Assembly (NCBI RefSeq): GCF_004920405.1
Contig: NZ_RFLV01000001.1
Location: forward strand, 186,001 to 250,000
Direction: 5' to 3'
DNA length: 64,000 bases
Origin: Pseudomonas leptonychotis
Lineage (GTDB): Bacteria > Pseudomonadota > Gammaproteobacteria > Pseudomonadales > Pseudomonadaceae
In this document: one piece after another, positions 10,122 to 16,794 of the stretch
How the letters are laid out: each line of letters begins with the position of its first letter
Numbering within the stretch: position 1 is the stretch's first letter
The notes under the pieces: model-generated
Database searches by the model: none
What the model was told of the DNA's origin: nothing
The model's input: the letters and a program-made list of their open reading frames with translations, nothing else
Program-made: the position numbers and the translations under genes

Positions 10122-10245
10122 ATTTACTACCTCATGTGTTGCCTGGGGTGGATCGAGTCATCCGTATCCACCAGTACCCGTTCAAGCGATTCCTTGCTGT
10201 AACCCTGACCGCACCAGCCGCAACGCGACTAGCCAGCCTTACTCA

Positions 10246-11031
10246 TCAAAGATTCTGTGAAATAAAGCCGAGCATCTGGTCAGCGGTGGAAATGACCTTT
10301 GAGTTCATTTCATAAGCGCGCTGGGTAGTGATCATGTTGACCAACTCTTCAACCACACTGACGTTGGAGTTTTCCAAGGTGTTTTGCAGCGTGGGACCCA
10401 AGCCATTCAAACCAGGGGTGCCGACTTGCGGCGCGCCGCTGGAGGCGGTTTCCAGAAACAGGTTGTTGCCGATCGCTTCCAGCCCCGCAGGGTTGATGAA
10501 ATCGGCGGTCTGAAGATTGCCGACGATCTGTGGCTGCGGGTTGCCGGAGGTCGTGACCGACACGGTACCGTCCTCGCCCACGGTAAAGGTGCGCACCTCG
10601 TTAGGCAGCACAATGGCCGGCTCCAGGGCATAACCGCTAGAGGTCACCACCTGGCCATCGGAATTGAGGTGGAAGCTACCGTCACGGCTATAAGACACGG
10701 TGCCATCAGGCAGCAACACCTGAAAGAAGCCCCGGCCGTTGATCGCCATATCCAGCGGCTGCTCGGTGGTTTGCAGGCTGCCAGCGGTGAAAATCTTTTG
10801 CGTACCCACCACGCGCACACCGGTACCCAGCTGCAAACCTGTTGGCAGCTGGCTGTCCTGGCTGGACTGGCCGCCAGGCTGACGACGGATCTGGTACAGC
10901 AGATCCTCGAACTCGGCGCGATCACGTTTGAAGCCAGTGGTCGAGACGTTGGCCAGGTTGTTGGAAATAGTGGTCAGGTTCATGTCCTGAGCGGACAGAC
11001 CCGTCTTGCTGACCCACAGTGCCGGAAGCAT
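10246..11031 (-). CDS. flgG: Flagellar distal rod protein
   Basis: A 261-residue FlgG, the distal rod subunit. The N-terminus (MLPALWVSKTGLSAQDMNLTTISNNLANVSTTGFKRDRAEFEDLLYQ) has the flagella basal-body rod motif NNLANVSTTGFK, and the C-terminus (LENSNVSVVEELVNMITTQRAYEMNSKVI) the partner helix. The GAGGAG site sits well before the ATG. The length is typical of the family. It follows flgF by 46 bases. Confidence 0.97.
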   Translation of the reverse strand: MLPALWVSKTGLSAQDMNLTTISNNLANVSTTGFKRDRAEFEDLLYQIRRQPGGQSSQDSQLPTGLQLGTGVRVVGTQKIFTAGSLQTTEQPLDMAINGRGFFQVLLPDGTVSYSRDGSFHLNSDGQVVTSSGYALEPAIVLPNEVRTFTVGEDGTVSVTTSGNPQPQIVGNLQTADFINPAGLEAIGNNLFLETASSGAPQVGTPGLNGLGPTLQNTLENSNVSVVEELVNMITTQRAYEMNSKVISTADQMLGFISQNL

Positions 11032-11077
11032 ATCGATTCTCCTCGGGCGTCGGTTTAACGACGCCGCGTGCTGATAA

Positions 11078-11818
11078 TTAGGTCATTTGCAAGACGCGCG
11101 CCATGGCCGCTGAATTGTCTTCAGCGGTGCGCATCATCTTCACTTGCAATTCGAATTGGCGAGACAGGGAGAGAATCGCGGTCATCTCTTCCACGGCGTT
11201 GACGTTGCTCGACTCAAGAAAACCGGAGGTGACTTCCATGTTGGCGTCCGCCTGCACAGGCCCTTGACCTTTGAAGCGAATCATCCCGTCGGTGCCCTTC
11301 TCCATCTGCTTTAAGTCCGGGTTGACCAGCTTCAGGCGGTCAACCTCGGCCAGCACGTTGGGGGCCTCGCCCAGGGCGCGGATGCTGATGGTGCCATCCT
11401 TGCCGATTTCGATTTTCTGCTCGGGCGGCACTGCAATCGGCCCGGCATTGCCCATCACCGGCAAGCCATTGCCGGTCCGCAAGACGCCGAGTGCATCGAC
11501 GTTCAAACTGGCGGTACGCACATAGGCTTCGCTGCCATCGGGGGCCTGCACAGCCAGCCAGCCTTTGCCACCAACAGCCACATCCAGATCGCGACCGGTT
11601 TCTTGCATCGAGCCTGGCGTGAAGTCAGTGCCGGGGCGCTCGCTCATGGCATAAACCCGCGACGGTAAACCGTCACCGAAAATCGGCATGGACCGCGCTT
11701 GCTCGAAATCCCGGCGAAAGCCGTTAGTGGAAATATTCGCCAGGTTGTTGGCGTGGGCACGCTGGGCCAGGGTGTTGTTGTGGGCACCAGTCATGGAAAC
11801 GTACAGCATCTTGTCCAT
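11078..11818 (-). CDS. flgF: Flagellar proximal rod protein
   Basis: FlgF, 246 residues from the ATG at 11818 (MDKMLYVSMTGAHNNTLAQRAHANNLANISTNGFRRDFEQARS), chosen because GGAG lies seven bases upstream and an earlier in-frame ATG would fall before the predicted transcription start. The C-terminal rod helix (LESSNVNAVEEMTAILSLSRQFELQVKMM) is present. It is the first gene of the second flagellar unit, flgFGHIJKL, directly downstream of its own sigma-54 promoter. Confidence 0.96.
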   Translation of the reverse strand: MDKMLYVSMTGAHNNTLAQRAHANNLANISTNGFRRDFEQARSMPIFGDGLPSRVYAMSERPGTDFTPGSMQETGRDLDVAVGGKGWLAVQAPDGSEAYVRTASLNVDALGVLRTGNGLPVMGNAGPIAVPPEQKIEIGKDGTISIRALGEAPNVLAEVDRLKLVNPDLKQMEKGTDGMIRFKGQGPVQADANMEVTSGFLESSNVNAVEEMTAILSLSRQFELQVKMMRTAEDNSAAMARVLQMT

Positions 11819-11867
11819 GGTCATTCTCCGAGTTGGGCTTGCCGCCCGCTGCTCTATACAGGCTATA

Positions 11868-11884
11868 AAGCAAGGTCTGCGCCA
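11868..11884 (-). promoter_or_regulatory. Sigma-54 promoter of flgF
   Basis: On the minus strand the sequence reads TTGGCGCAGACCTTGCTT, matching the RpoN -24/-12 consensus (TGGC-N8-TTGCW) with correct spacing. It lies about 50 bases upstream of the flgF ATG. In P. aeruginosa flgFGHIJKL is known to be RpoN-dependent through FleSR, which agrees. Confidence 0.85.
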
Positions 11885-11930
11885 ACATTCGAAAAACAAT
11901 CACAAGCACTTGATAAATATGATTTTTAAA

Positions 11931-11959
11931 TAATAAAAAAGGCTCCAGGAGGAGCCTTT
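11931..11959 (-). terminator. Intrinsic terminator after flgE
   Basis: A 9-bp stem (AAAGGCTCC / GGAGCCTTT) with a four-base loop, followed on the minus strand by a run of T residues. It separates the flgBCDE unit from flgF. Confidence 0.85.
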
Positions 11960-12023
11960 AAAATACTGACGTGGCGTACTTTTGCCGCCTACGACAGGTA
12001 CTTGCCTATCACGGCCTGGCTTA

Positions 12024-13340
12024 TCAACGCAGGTTGATAATGGTCTGGGTCACCGCACTTTCAGTCTCGATGGTTTTGGCGTTGGCCTGGTAGTTACGCT
12101 GGGCAACGATCAGATTAACCAACTGATCTGATAGCTCAACGTTGGAGTCTTCCAGTGCGCCGGACTGCAAAGCTCCCAGGGTGCCGCTGCGCGGCGTACC
12201 GACCACAGGCTCGCCGGATTGGAACGACTGCACCCAGGCGGTCTTACCTACCGGGGTCAGCCCCTGCACGTTGGCGAAGCTGGCCAACACCACCTGCCCT
12301 TGAATATTCGACTGACCATTGGTGTAGCGGGCAAAGATTACCCCGGTATCATCAATCTCCAGGCCGGCCAACTGACCCGTGGTGTAGCCATCCTGACTCA
12401 CCCTGTTGACCGCAAACGTGCTGGCAAACTGAGTGGACTGACGCAGATCGATATTCACACCAGTGGCACTGGCATTCGCACCATTGCCAGACCACACCGG
12501 AGGAATAGAGGTATCCGGCGCGGCTGGCACCCAAGTCGTCAGGTCAATCGTGCCATCAGCGCCCACAGTAAAGCCGGTGGGCGCTGATGCGATCAGCGCA
12601 GGCACGTCCAATTGACCCGCCGTGGTGAACTGTAGAGGAACCGATGATGGCGTGGTCAGCGTCGGATCATCCGGGTTGCGCCCATCGATCAACACATTCA
12701 TCTGCCAATTGTTTGGTCCAGTTTTGAGAAAGTACTGGGTAAACACATGCGAGTTACCCTGACTGTCATAGATGTTGGTTGACGTCGAGGAGTTATAGGA
12801 CGTGGGGTCAGCCGGATTGAATGGCACCGTAGTCGGCACCAAGTTGGTCGAATTTAGATTAAAGGTTTGATCCAGATTGCTGGTCGGCAACGGCGCCTGA
12901 CTGGCGGTCTGGATTTGCAGGTCGCTGATCACACCATTCTGCAGGTTGTTGTTGGCATCCACCGAATAACCCTGCAGTTTGTAGCCAAAGTTATTGACCA
13001 TAAAGCCGTCGCGGTCGGTACCGAAGTAGCCAGCACGGGTGTAGCTCACCTCACCATTGTTACTGGTCTGAAAGAAACCATTGCCGTTGATCGCCAAGTC
13101 CAATCCATTCTGCGTGTTATTGATATTCCCTTGGTTAAACAGCTGCGAGACGTCAGCCAGCAACACACCACTGCCTTGCGAATTAGAACCGGACCCCAGT
13201 ACGGAGGCTGAATAGACATCGGCAAACTCGGCACGCGACTGTTTGAAGCCGACCGTGCCTGCGTTAGCAATGTTGTTACCCGTCACGTTGAGGTCGCTGG
13301 TCGCGGCACGCAGGCCACTGAGACCGATATTGAAACCCAT
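12024..13340 (-). CDS. flgE: Flagellar hook protein
   Basis: A 438-residue hook subunit. The N-terminus (MGFNIGLSGLRAATSDLNVTGNNIANAGTVGFKQSRAEF) contains the NNIANAGTVGFK rod/hook motif and the C-terminus (LEDSNVELSDQLVNLIVAQRNYQANAKTIET) the matching helix; the central FlgE D2 region (STSTNIYDSQGNSHVFTQYFLK) is recognisable. A GGAG site precedes the ATG. It is last in the flgBCDE unit, followed by a terminator. Confidence 0.97.
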   Translation of the reverse strand: MGFNIGLSGLRAATSDLNVTGNNIANAGTVGFKQSRAEFADVYSASVLGSGSNSQGSGVLLADVSQLFNQGNINNTQNGLDLAINGNGFFQTSNNGEVSYTRAGYFGTDRDGFMVNNFGYKLQGYSVDANNNLQNGVISDLQIQTASQAPLPTSNLDQTFNLNSTNLVPTTVPFNPADPTSYNSSTSTNIYDSQGNSHVFTQYFLKTGPNNWQMNVLIDGRNPDDPTLTTPSSVPLQFTTAGQLDVPALIASAPTGFTVGADGTIDLTTWVPAAPDTSIPPVWSGNGANASATGVNIDLRQSTQFASTFAVNRVSQDGYTTGQLAGLEIDDTGVIFARYTNGQSNIQGQVVLASFANVQGLTPVGKTAWVQSFQSGEPVVGTPRSGTLGALQSGALEDSNVELSDQLVNLIVAQRNYQANAKTIETESAVTQTIINLR

Positions 13341-13383
13341 GGAAGACTCCTTTGCCGGAGAGCCGGCGACTAAAACCTGTTAG

Positions 13384-14052
13384 TTACTGACCGATAACCT
13401 GTACTTGCGACATCGGCACACTGCCGAGCCCCGCCAGATTCAACATCAACTCGCTGCCGCCCAAGGTCACGCTGTCAACGTTGGCCGGCAACATGGTGTA
13501 GAGCCCTTTGGTGCCTTCGGCATAAGAGGCCTGCGCCTCAAACTTGTAGGTGCCGGGTGGCAACAGATTGCCGCTGGAGTCCTTGCCATCCCAGATAAAG
13601 CTGACATTACCGGCCGCCTGCTCACCCAGGTTGACCCGGCTCACTGCAGAGCCGGCCTTGTCATAGATATTCACGTAGACATTGCTGCTACTGGCCGGCA
13701 ACACCAGGCTAGCCTTGAAGCTCTCGCTGGTATCGACCACCGCCTTCTCACTCGGAATGATCACCTTGCGCCCGACTAGCGATGACGCCTGCAGCGCTTG
13801 GGATGACTGATAACCCGTCAGCAGAGAGCCCATGCTGGTATTCAACTTCTCGATCCCCTCAACTTGGCTGAACTGCGCCAGCTGGGCGATAAACTCGCCG
13901 TTACTCTGAGGCTCAAGCGGGTTCTGGTTATTCAGCTGCGCCACCAACAGGTTCAAGAACTCGTTCTTACCAAGGTCTTTATTGGTACTGCGCTCATTTT
14001 TAATCTGGTACTGGTCCAGGGCCGTGCCGCTGACATCGCCAACAGTACTCAT
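13384..14052 (-). CDS. flgD: Flagellar hook cap / assembly protein
   Basis: FlgD, 222 residues, caps the growing hook. The conserved N-terminal block LGKNEFLNLLVAQLNNQNPLEPQSNGEFIAQLAQFSQVEGIEKLN is present, followed by the FLN-like/tudor C-terminal domain (VSFIWDGKDSSGNLLPPGTYKFEA). A good GGAG lies upstream of the ATG. It is 43 bases before flgE. Confidence 0.97.
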   Translation of the reverse strand: MSTVGDVSGTALDQYQIKNERSTNKDLGKNEFLNLLVAQLNNQNPLEPQSNGEFIAQLAQFSQVEGIEKLNTSMGSLLTGYQSSQALQASSLVGRKVIIPSEKAVVDTSESFKASLVLPASSSNVYVNIYDKAGSAVSRVNLGEQAAGNVSFIWDGKDSSGNLLPPGTYKFEAQASYAEGTKGLYTMLPANVDSVTLGGSELMLNLAGLGSVPMSQVQVIGQ

Positions 14053-14077
14053 AGGTATGCGCTCCTTATCCGGTGGC

Positions 14078-14521
14078 TTACTGACCCAGGGTCAATACGC
14101 GCTGCATCATCTGCTTGGCGGTGTTCATCATTTCGGTGTTGGTCTGGAAAGCCCGACTGGCAGAAATCATGTCGGCCATTTCCTCAACCACGTTCACATT
14201 GGGGTAATACACGTAGCCACCGGCATCGGCCGCAGGGTGGTTCGGCTCATAGCGCGGCATCAGGCTGCTCTGATCCTCAACCACGCCTAGCACCTGTACA
14301 CCCACACCGGCATTGTCCTGATCAGCAAACAGCGAGCCGCGATCACCTTCCTGCGCCGACTGGTACACGGTGGCGAACACCGGATGCCGTGCGCGGTAAG
14401 TCTGATCAATACTCGATGAGACGGTCTCGGCGTTGGCGATGTTGCTAGAAATGGTGTTCAGGCGAGTGCTCTGGGCGCTCATTCCCATTCCGGCGATGTT
14501 GAAAACACTGGCAAGTGACAT
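14078..14521 (-). CDS. flgC: Flagellar proximal rod protein
   Basis: FlgC, 147 residues with SLASVFNIAGMGMSAQSTRLNTISSNIANAETV at the N-terminus and the diagnostic YYPNVNVVEEMADMISASRAFQTNTEMMNTAKQMMQRVL at the C-terminus. AGGAG precedes the ATG. It is second in the flgB operon, 15 bases after flgB. Confidence 0.97.
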   Translation of the reverse strand: MSLASVFNIAGMGMSAQSTRLNTISSNIANAETVSSSIDQTYRARHPVFATVYQSAQEGDRGSLFADQDNAGVGVQVLGVVEDQSSLMPRYEPNHPAADAGGYVYYPNVNVVEEMADMISASRAFQTNTEMMNTAKQMMQRVLTLGQ

Positions 14522-14536
14522 GGCATCAGACTCCTA

Positions 14537-14944
14537 TTAATCGCCGCGCAGGGCGCTGACCAGCCCTTTGAATTTGCTGTTGAGCAGGGTGAAACTGGCC
14601 TGGAACTGCACCGAGTTTTCCGCGTAATTGGACTGCTCGATCTGCAGGTCAACGGTGTTCTGATCAATCGAGGGGCTCATCGGCGTGCGGTACGCCAGGC
14701 TAGCGTCACTGCTCATCACACCATCGGCAGGGATATGCTGACTGTTCGTACGGTTCAGGCTAACCGGGCCACGCTGGCTTTTAGCGCTCTGCTCAGCCAG
14801 CACATTCGCGAATTGCAGGTCACGCGCTTTGTAATGTGGCGTGTCGGCGTTAGCGATGTTGTTGGCCAGCACCTCGGCACGCTGAGTGCGAAAGCCCAGT
14901 GCTTGTTCATGAATGCCGAGTGCCCGATCGAAACTGATGCTCAT
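14537..14944 (-). CDS. flgB: Flagellar proximal rod protein
   Basis: FlgB, 135 residues (SISFDRALGIHEQALGFRTQRAEVLANNIANADTPHYKARDLQFANVL), with the family C-terminus VDLQIEQSNYAENSVQFQASFTLLNSKFKGLVSALRGD. It is the first gene of the flgBCDE transcript and lies 49 bases downstream of a sigma-54 promoter. Confidence 0.97.
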   Translation of the reverse strand: MSISFDRALGIHEQALGFRTQRAEVLANNIANADTPHYKARDLQFANVLAEQSAKSQRGPVSLNRTNSQHIPADGVMSSDASLAYRTPMSPSIDQNTVDLQIEQSNYAENSVQFQASFTLLNSKFKGLVSALRGD

Positions 14945-14993
14945 GGTCAGAAACCTTTGCCGGTTAGCGTTACTGTTTTCCGTGCAAGACCAT

Positions 14994-15010
14994 AAGCAAG
15001 GCGTGTGCCA
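14994..15010 (-). promoter_or_regulatory. Sigma-54 promoter of flgB
   Basis: The minus strand reads TGGCACACGCCTTGCTT, an essentially perfect RpoN -24/-12 element (TGGCAC-N5-TTGC), with the predicted start about 40 bases before the flgB ATG. The remainder of this gap, 15011-15332, holds only a weak 90-codon frame that I do not accept as a gene; bound enhancer sites for FleQ or FleR may lie here but none is obvious. Confidence 0.9.
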
Positions 15011-15332
15011 TTTTAATTTTTACTTATATTTCAACAGGTTGAATAAAAAATAAGTCGAGAGCTGCGGCAAAGCGGCAAGCGTTTTCCGCCTTTGCAAGGA
15101 CAAGCGGCAATCTTGCGCTTACCCTTGCCGCTCCTGCCGGCACTGGCGCGCAGAGCCCTGAGAGCAAAACAGCCGCGTAATATTTGGCTTTCACGGCGCT
15201 AACAATTTTGTCCCAACTCCCCGCTCTACGAGCGAGCTCGACACATTCGGCTGAGTAACTGGCACACCACCAACAAACAACCGAACCAGCATGCAAATAC
15301 CCACCGCCTATCAGTCAATCACACACAGCTTT

Positions 15333-15351
15333 GACAAGCATTCTCATTAAC
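15333..15351 (+). promoter_or_regulatory. Probable Fur box upstream of bfd
   Basis: The 19 bases match 13 of 19 positions of the classical Fur box, including the TCATTA core, and lie 45 bases before the bfd start. Fur control of bfd is expected from its role in mobilising stored iron under limitation. Confidence 0.55.
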
Positions 15352-15395
15352 ATTAGTATCCATGCATCTTAATTGCCCCACCACGAGCCCTCATC

Positions 15396-15614
15396 ATGTA
15401 TGTCTGTCTCTGCGAAGGTGTAACTGACGGCCAGATCCGCGAAGCCATCTACGAAGGCTGCTGCAGCTACCGCGATGTGCGCGCCACTCTGGGTGTTGCC
15501 AGCCAATGCGGTAAATGCGCATGCCTGGCCAAACAAGTGGTGCGCGACACATTGAGCGACATGCAAAGCAGCCAAGCGGCCATGGCCTACCCGGTAAATT
15601 TTGTGGCAGCCTGA
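15396..15614 (+). CDS. bfd: Bacterioferritin-associated ferredoxin
   Basis: A 72-residue [2Fe-2S] protein with the Bfd cysteine pattern Cys4, Cys6, Cys38 and Cys41 (MYVCLCEGVTDGQIREAI; QCGKCACLAKQ). Bfd docks on bacterioferritin and passes electrons to reduce and release stored iron, with Fpr as reductant; an fpr gene is present in this window at 56192-56971. bfr follows 195 bases downstream, each gene apparently with its own control region and terminator. Confidence 0.97.
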   Translation: MYVCLCEGVTDGQIREAIYEGCCSYRDVRATLGVASQCGKCACLAKQVVRDTLSDMQSSQAAMAYPVNFVAA

Positions 15615-15623
15615 TCGAGTGCA

Positions 15624-15656
15624 TAAAAAAACCGGACTTCACGTCCGGTTTTTTTA
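15624..15656 (+). terminator. Intrinsic terminator after bfd
   Basis: ACCGGAC-TTCAC-GTCCGGT hairpin flanked by A and T runs, usable in either direction. Confidence 0.9.
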
Positions 15657-15693
15657 TGCCTGTAATTCAATGGGTTACTGCCAAGATGCAGAA

Positions 15694-15712
15694 CTTAAGC
15701 GCTCTCATTAGC
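15694..15712 (+). promoter_or_regulatory. Weak Fur-box-like site upstream of bfr
   Basis: It shares the TCATTAGC core with the bfd site but matches only about 10 of 19 Fur consensus positions, lying ~100 bases before bfr. Bacterioferritin is usually induced rather than repressed by iron, so the meaning is unclear. Confidence 0.25.
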
Positions 15713-15808
15713 ATTAATTTTAACTTTGAATTCAAACACTTAGGTTTGACAGTCGAAAATCATCGGCCCAGAATTTGGGGCTAATCCCCCCGCATGGCAG
15801 ACACGAAC

Positions 15809-16279
15809 ATGAAAGGCGACAAGAAAGTCATCCAGCATCTGAACAAGATCCTCGGTAACGAGCTGGTCGCAATCAACCAGTACTTCCTGCATGCGCGCAT
15901 GTATCAAGATTGGGGCCTGAAAAAACTCGGCGAGCATGAGTATCACGAGTCCATCGACGAGATGAAGCATGCGGACAAGCTGATCAAGCGCATTCTCTTC
16001 CTCGAAGGCCTGCCTAACCTGCAAGACCTCGGCAAGATCCTGATTGGTGAGAACACCAAGGAAATGCTTGAGTGCGACCTGAAGATTGAGCACAAAGCCC
16101 ATGTCGATCTGAAAGCGGCGATCGCTTACTGCGAAACCATCGGCGACTACGCCAGCCGCGATCTGCTTGAAGAAATTCTCTGCTCGGAAGAAGAGCACAT
16201 CGACTGGCTGGAAACCCAGCTCAGCTTGCTCGAAGCGGTTGGCCTGCAGAATTACCTGCAGTCGCAGATGGACGAATAA
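15809..16279 (+). CDS. bfr: Bacterioferritin (haem-binding ferritin)
   Basis: Iron-storage subunit very like BfrB of P. aeruginosa. Starting at [19 protein letters not shown] (ATG 15809, by homology; an in-frame ATG at 15794 adds five residues, and neither has a strong ribosome site) gives 156 residues. Ferroxidase ligands Glu18, Glu51 and His54 are present, with Met52, the haem ligand, in [11 protein letters not shown]. The cage stores ferric iron and is emptied via Bfd. Confidence 0.96.
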   Translation: MKGDKKVIQHLNKILGNELVAINQYFLHARMYQDWGLKKLGEHEYHESIDEMKHADKLIKRILFLEGLPNLQDLGKILIGENTKEMLECDLKIEHKAHVDLKAAIAYCETIGDYASRDLLEEILCSEEEHIDWLETQLSLLEAVGLQNYLQSQMDE

Positions 16280-16298
16280 GGCAGAAACGCTCACGCCA

Positions 16299-16337
16299 TA
16301 AACAACAAACCCCGCACTTGGCGGGGTTTGTTGTTTA
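16299..16337. terminator. Bidirectional terminator between bfr and grxD
   Basis: Long inverted repeat AACAACAAACCCCGC / GCGGGGTTTGTTGTT with a five-base loop, placed between convergent bfr and grxD. Confidence 0.9.
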
Positions 16338-16349
16338 TGCAGTTGCCGA

Positions 16350-16676
16350 TTAGGCGTCAGCTTTCTGCATGGCGTCTTTGATCAGGGTCTGCAGCTCACC
16401 CTTGTCGAACATTTCCGCCAGGATGTCACTGCCGCCTACCAATTCACCGCCAACCCACAGTTGCGGGAAGGTTGGCCAGTTGGCGTATTTCGGCAGGTTG
16501 GCACGGATCTCTGGGTTTTGCAGGATGTCGACGTAGGCGAACTTCTCACCACACGCCATCACTACCTGTGAAGCCTTGGAGGAAAAGCCGCACTGCGGAG
16601 CGTTTGGCGAGCCTTTCATGTACAGCAGAACGGTGTTGTTAGCGATCTGCTCTTTGATGGTTTCGATGATATCCAT
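16350..16676 (-). CDS. grxD: Monothiol glutaredoxin Grx4
   Basis: A 108-residue monothiol glutaredoxin with the CGFS active site (Cys29 in APQCGFSSKA), Lys21 and the WPTFPQLW and GGSDI glutathione-binding motifs. Grx4 proteins bridge a [2Fe-2S] cluster between two monomers with glutathione and deliver it in cluster trafficking and iron sensing, which suits the bfd-bfr surroundings. The gene order bfd, bfr, grxD, molybdopterin oxidoreductase, argF matches P. aeruginosa around PA3530-PA3537. Confidence 0.95.
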   Translation of the reverse strand: MDIIETIKEQIANNTVLLYMKGSPNAPQCGFSSKASQVVMACGEKFAYVDILQNPEIRANLPKYANWPTFPQLWVGGELVGGSDILAEMFDKGELQTLIKDAMQKADA

Positions 16677-16735
16677 TGGGCACCTCAGGACTTAACTTAC
16701 CCGACTCACGGGTCGGCACGGTGGCGCCATTGTAG

Positions 16736-16761
16736 CGAAAAGCCGAGCGTAATGCTCGGCC
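16736..16761 (-). terminator. Terminator after the molybdopterin oxidoreductase gene
   Basis: GCCGAGC-N5-GCTCGGC hairpin followed on the minus strand by TTTTC, 34 bases beyond the stop codon. Confidence 0.7.
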
Positions 16762-16794
16762 TTCCCTGCCGCGTCCGTCAGTTGCGCTACGCTA

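Noticed and set aside
11819..11899. 27-residue N-terminal extension of FlgF
   Set aside because: It would start upstream of the predicted sigma-54 transcription start.
15024..15296. A 90-codon minus-strand frame upstream of flgB
   Set aside because: No ribosome site, atypical composition, ends before the sigma-54 promoter and resembles no known protein.
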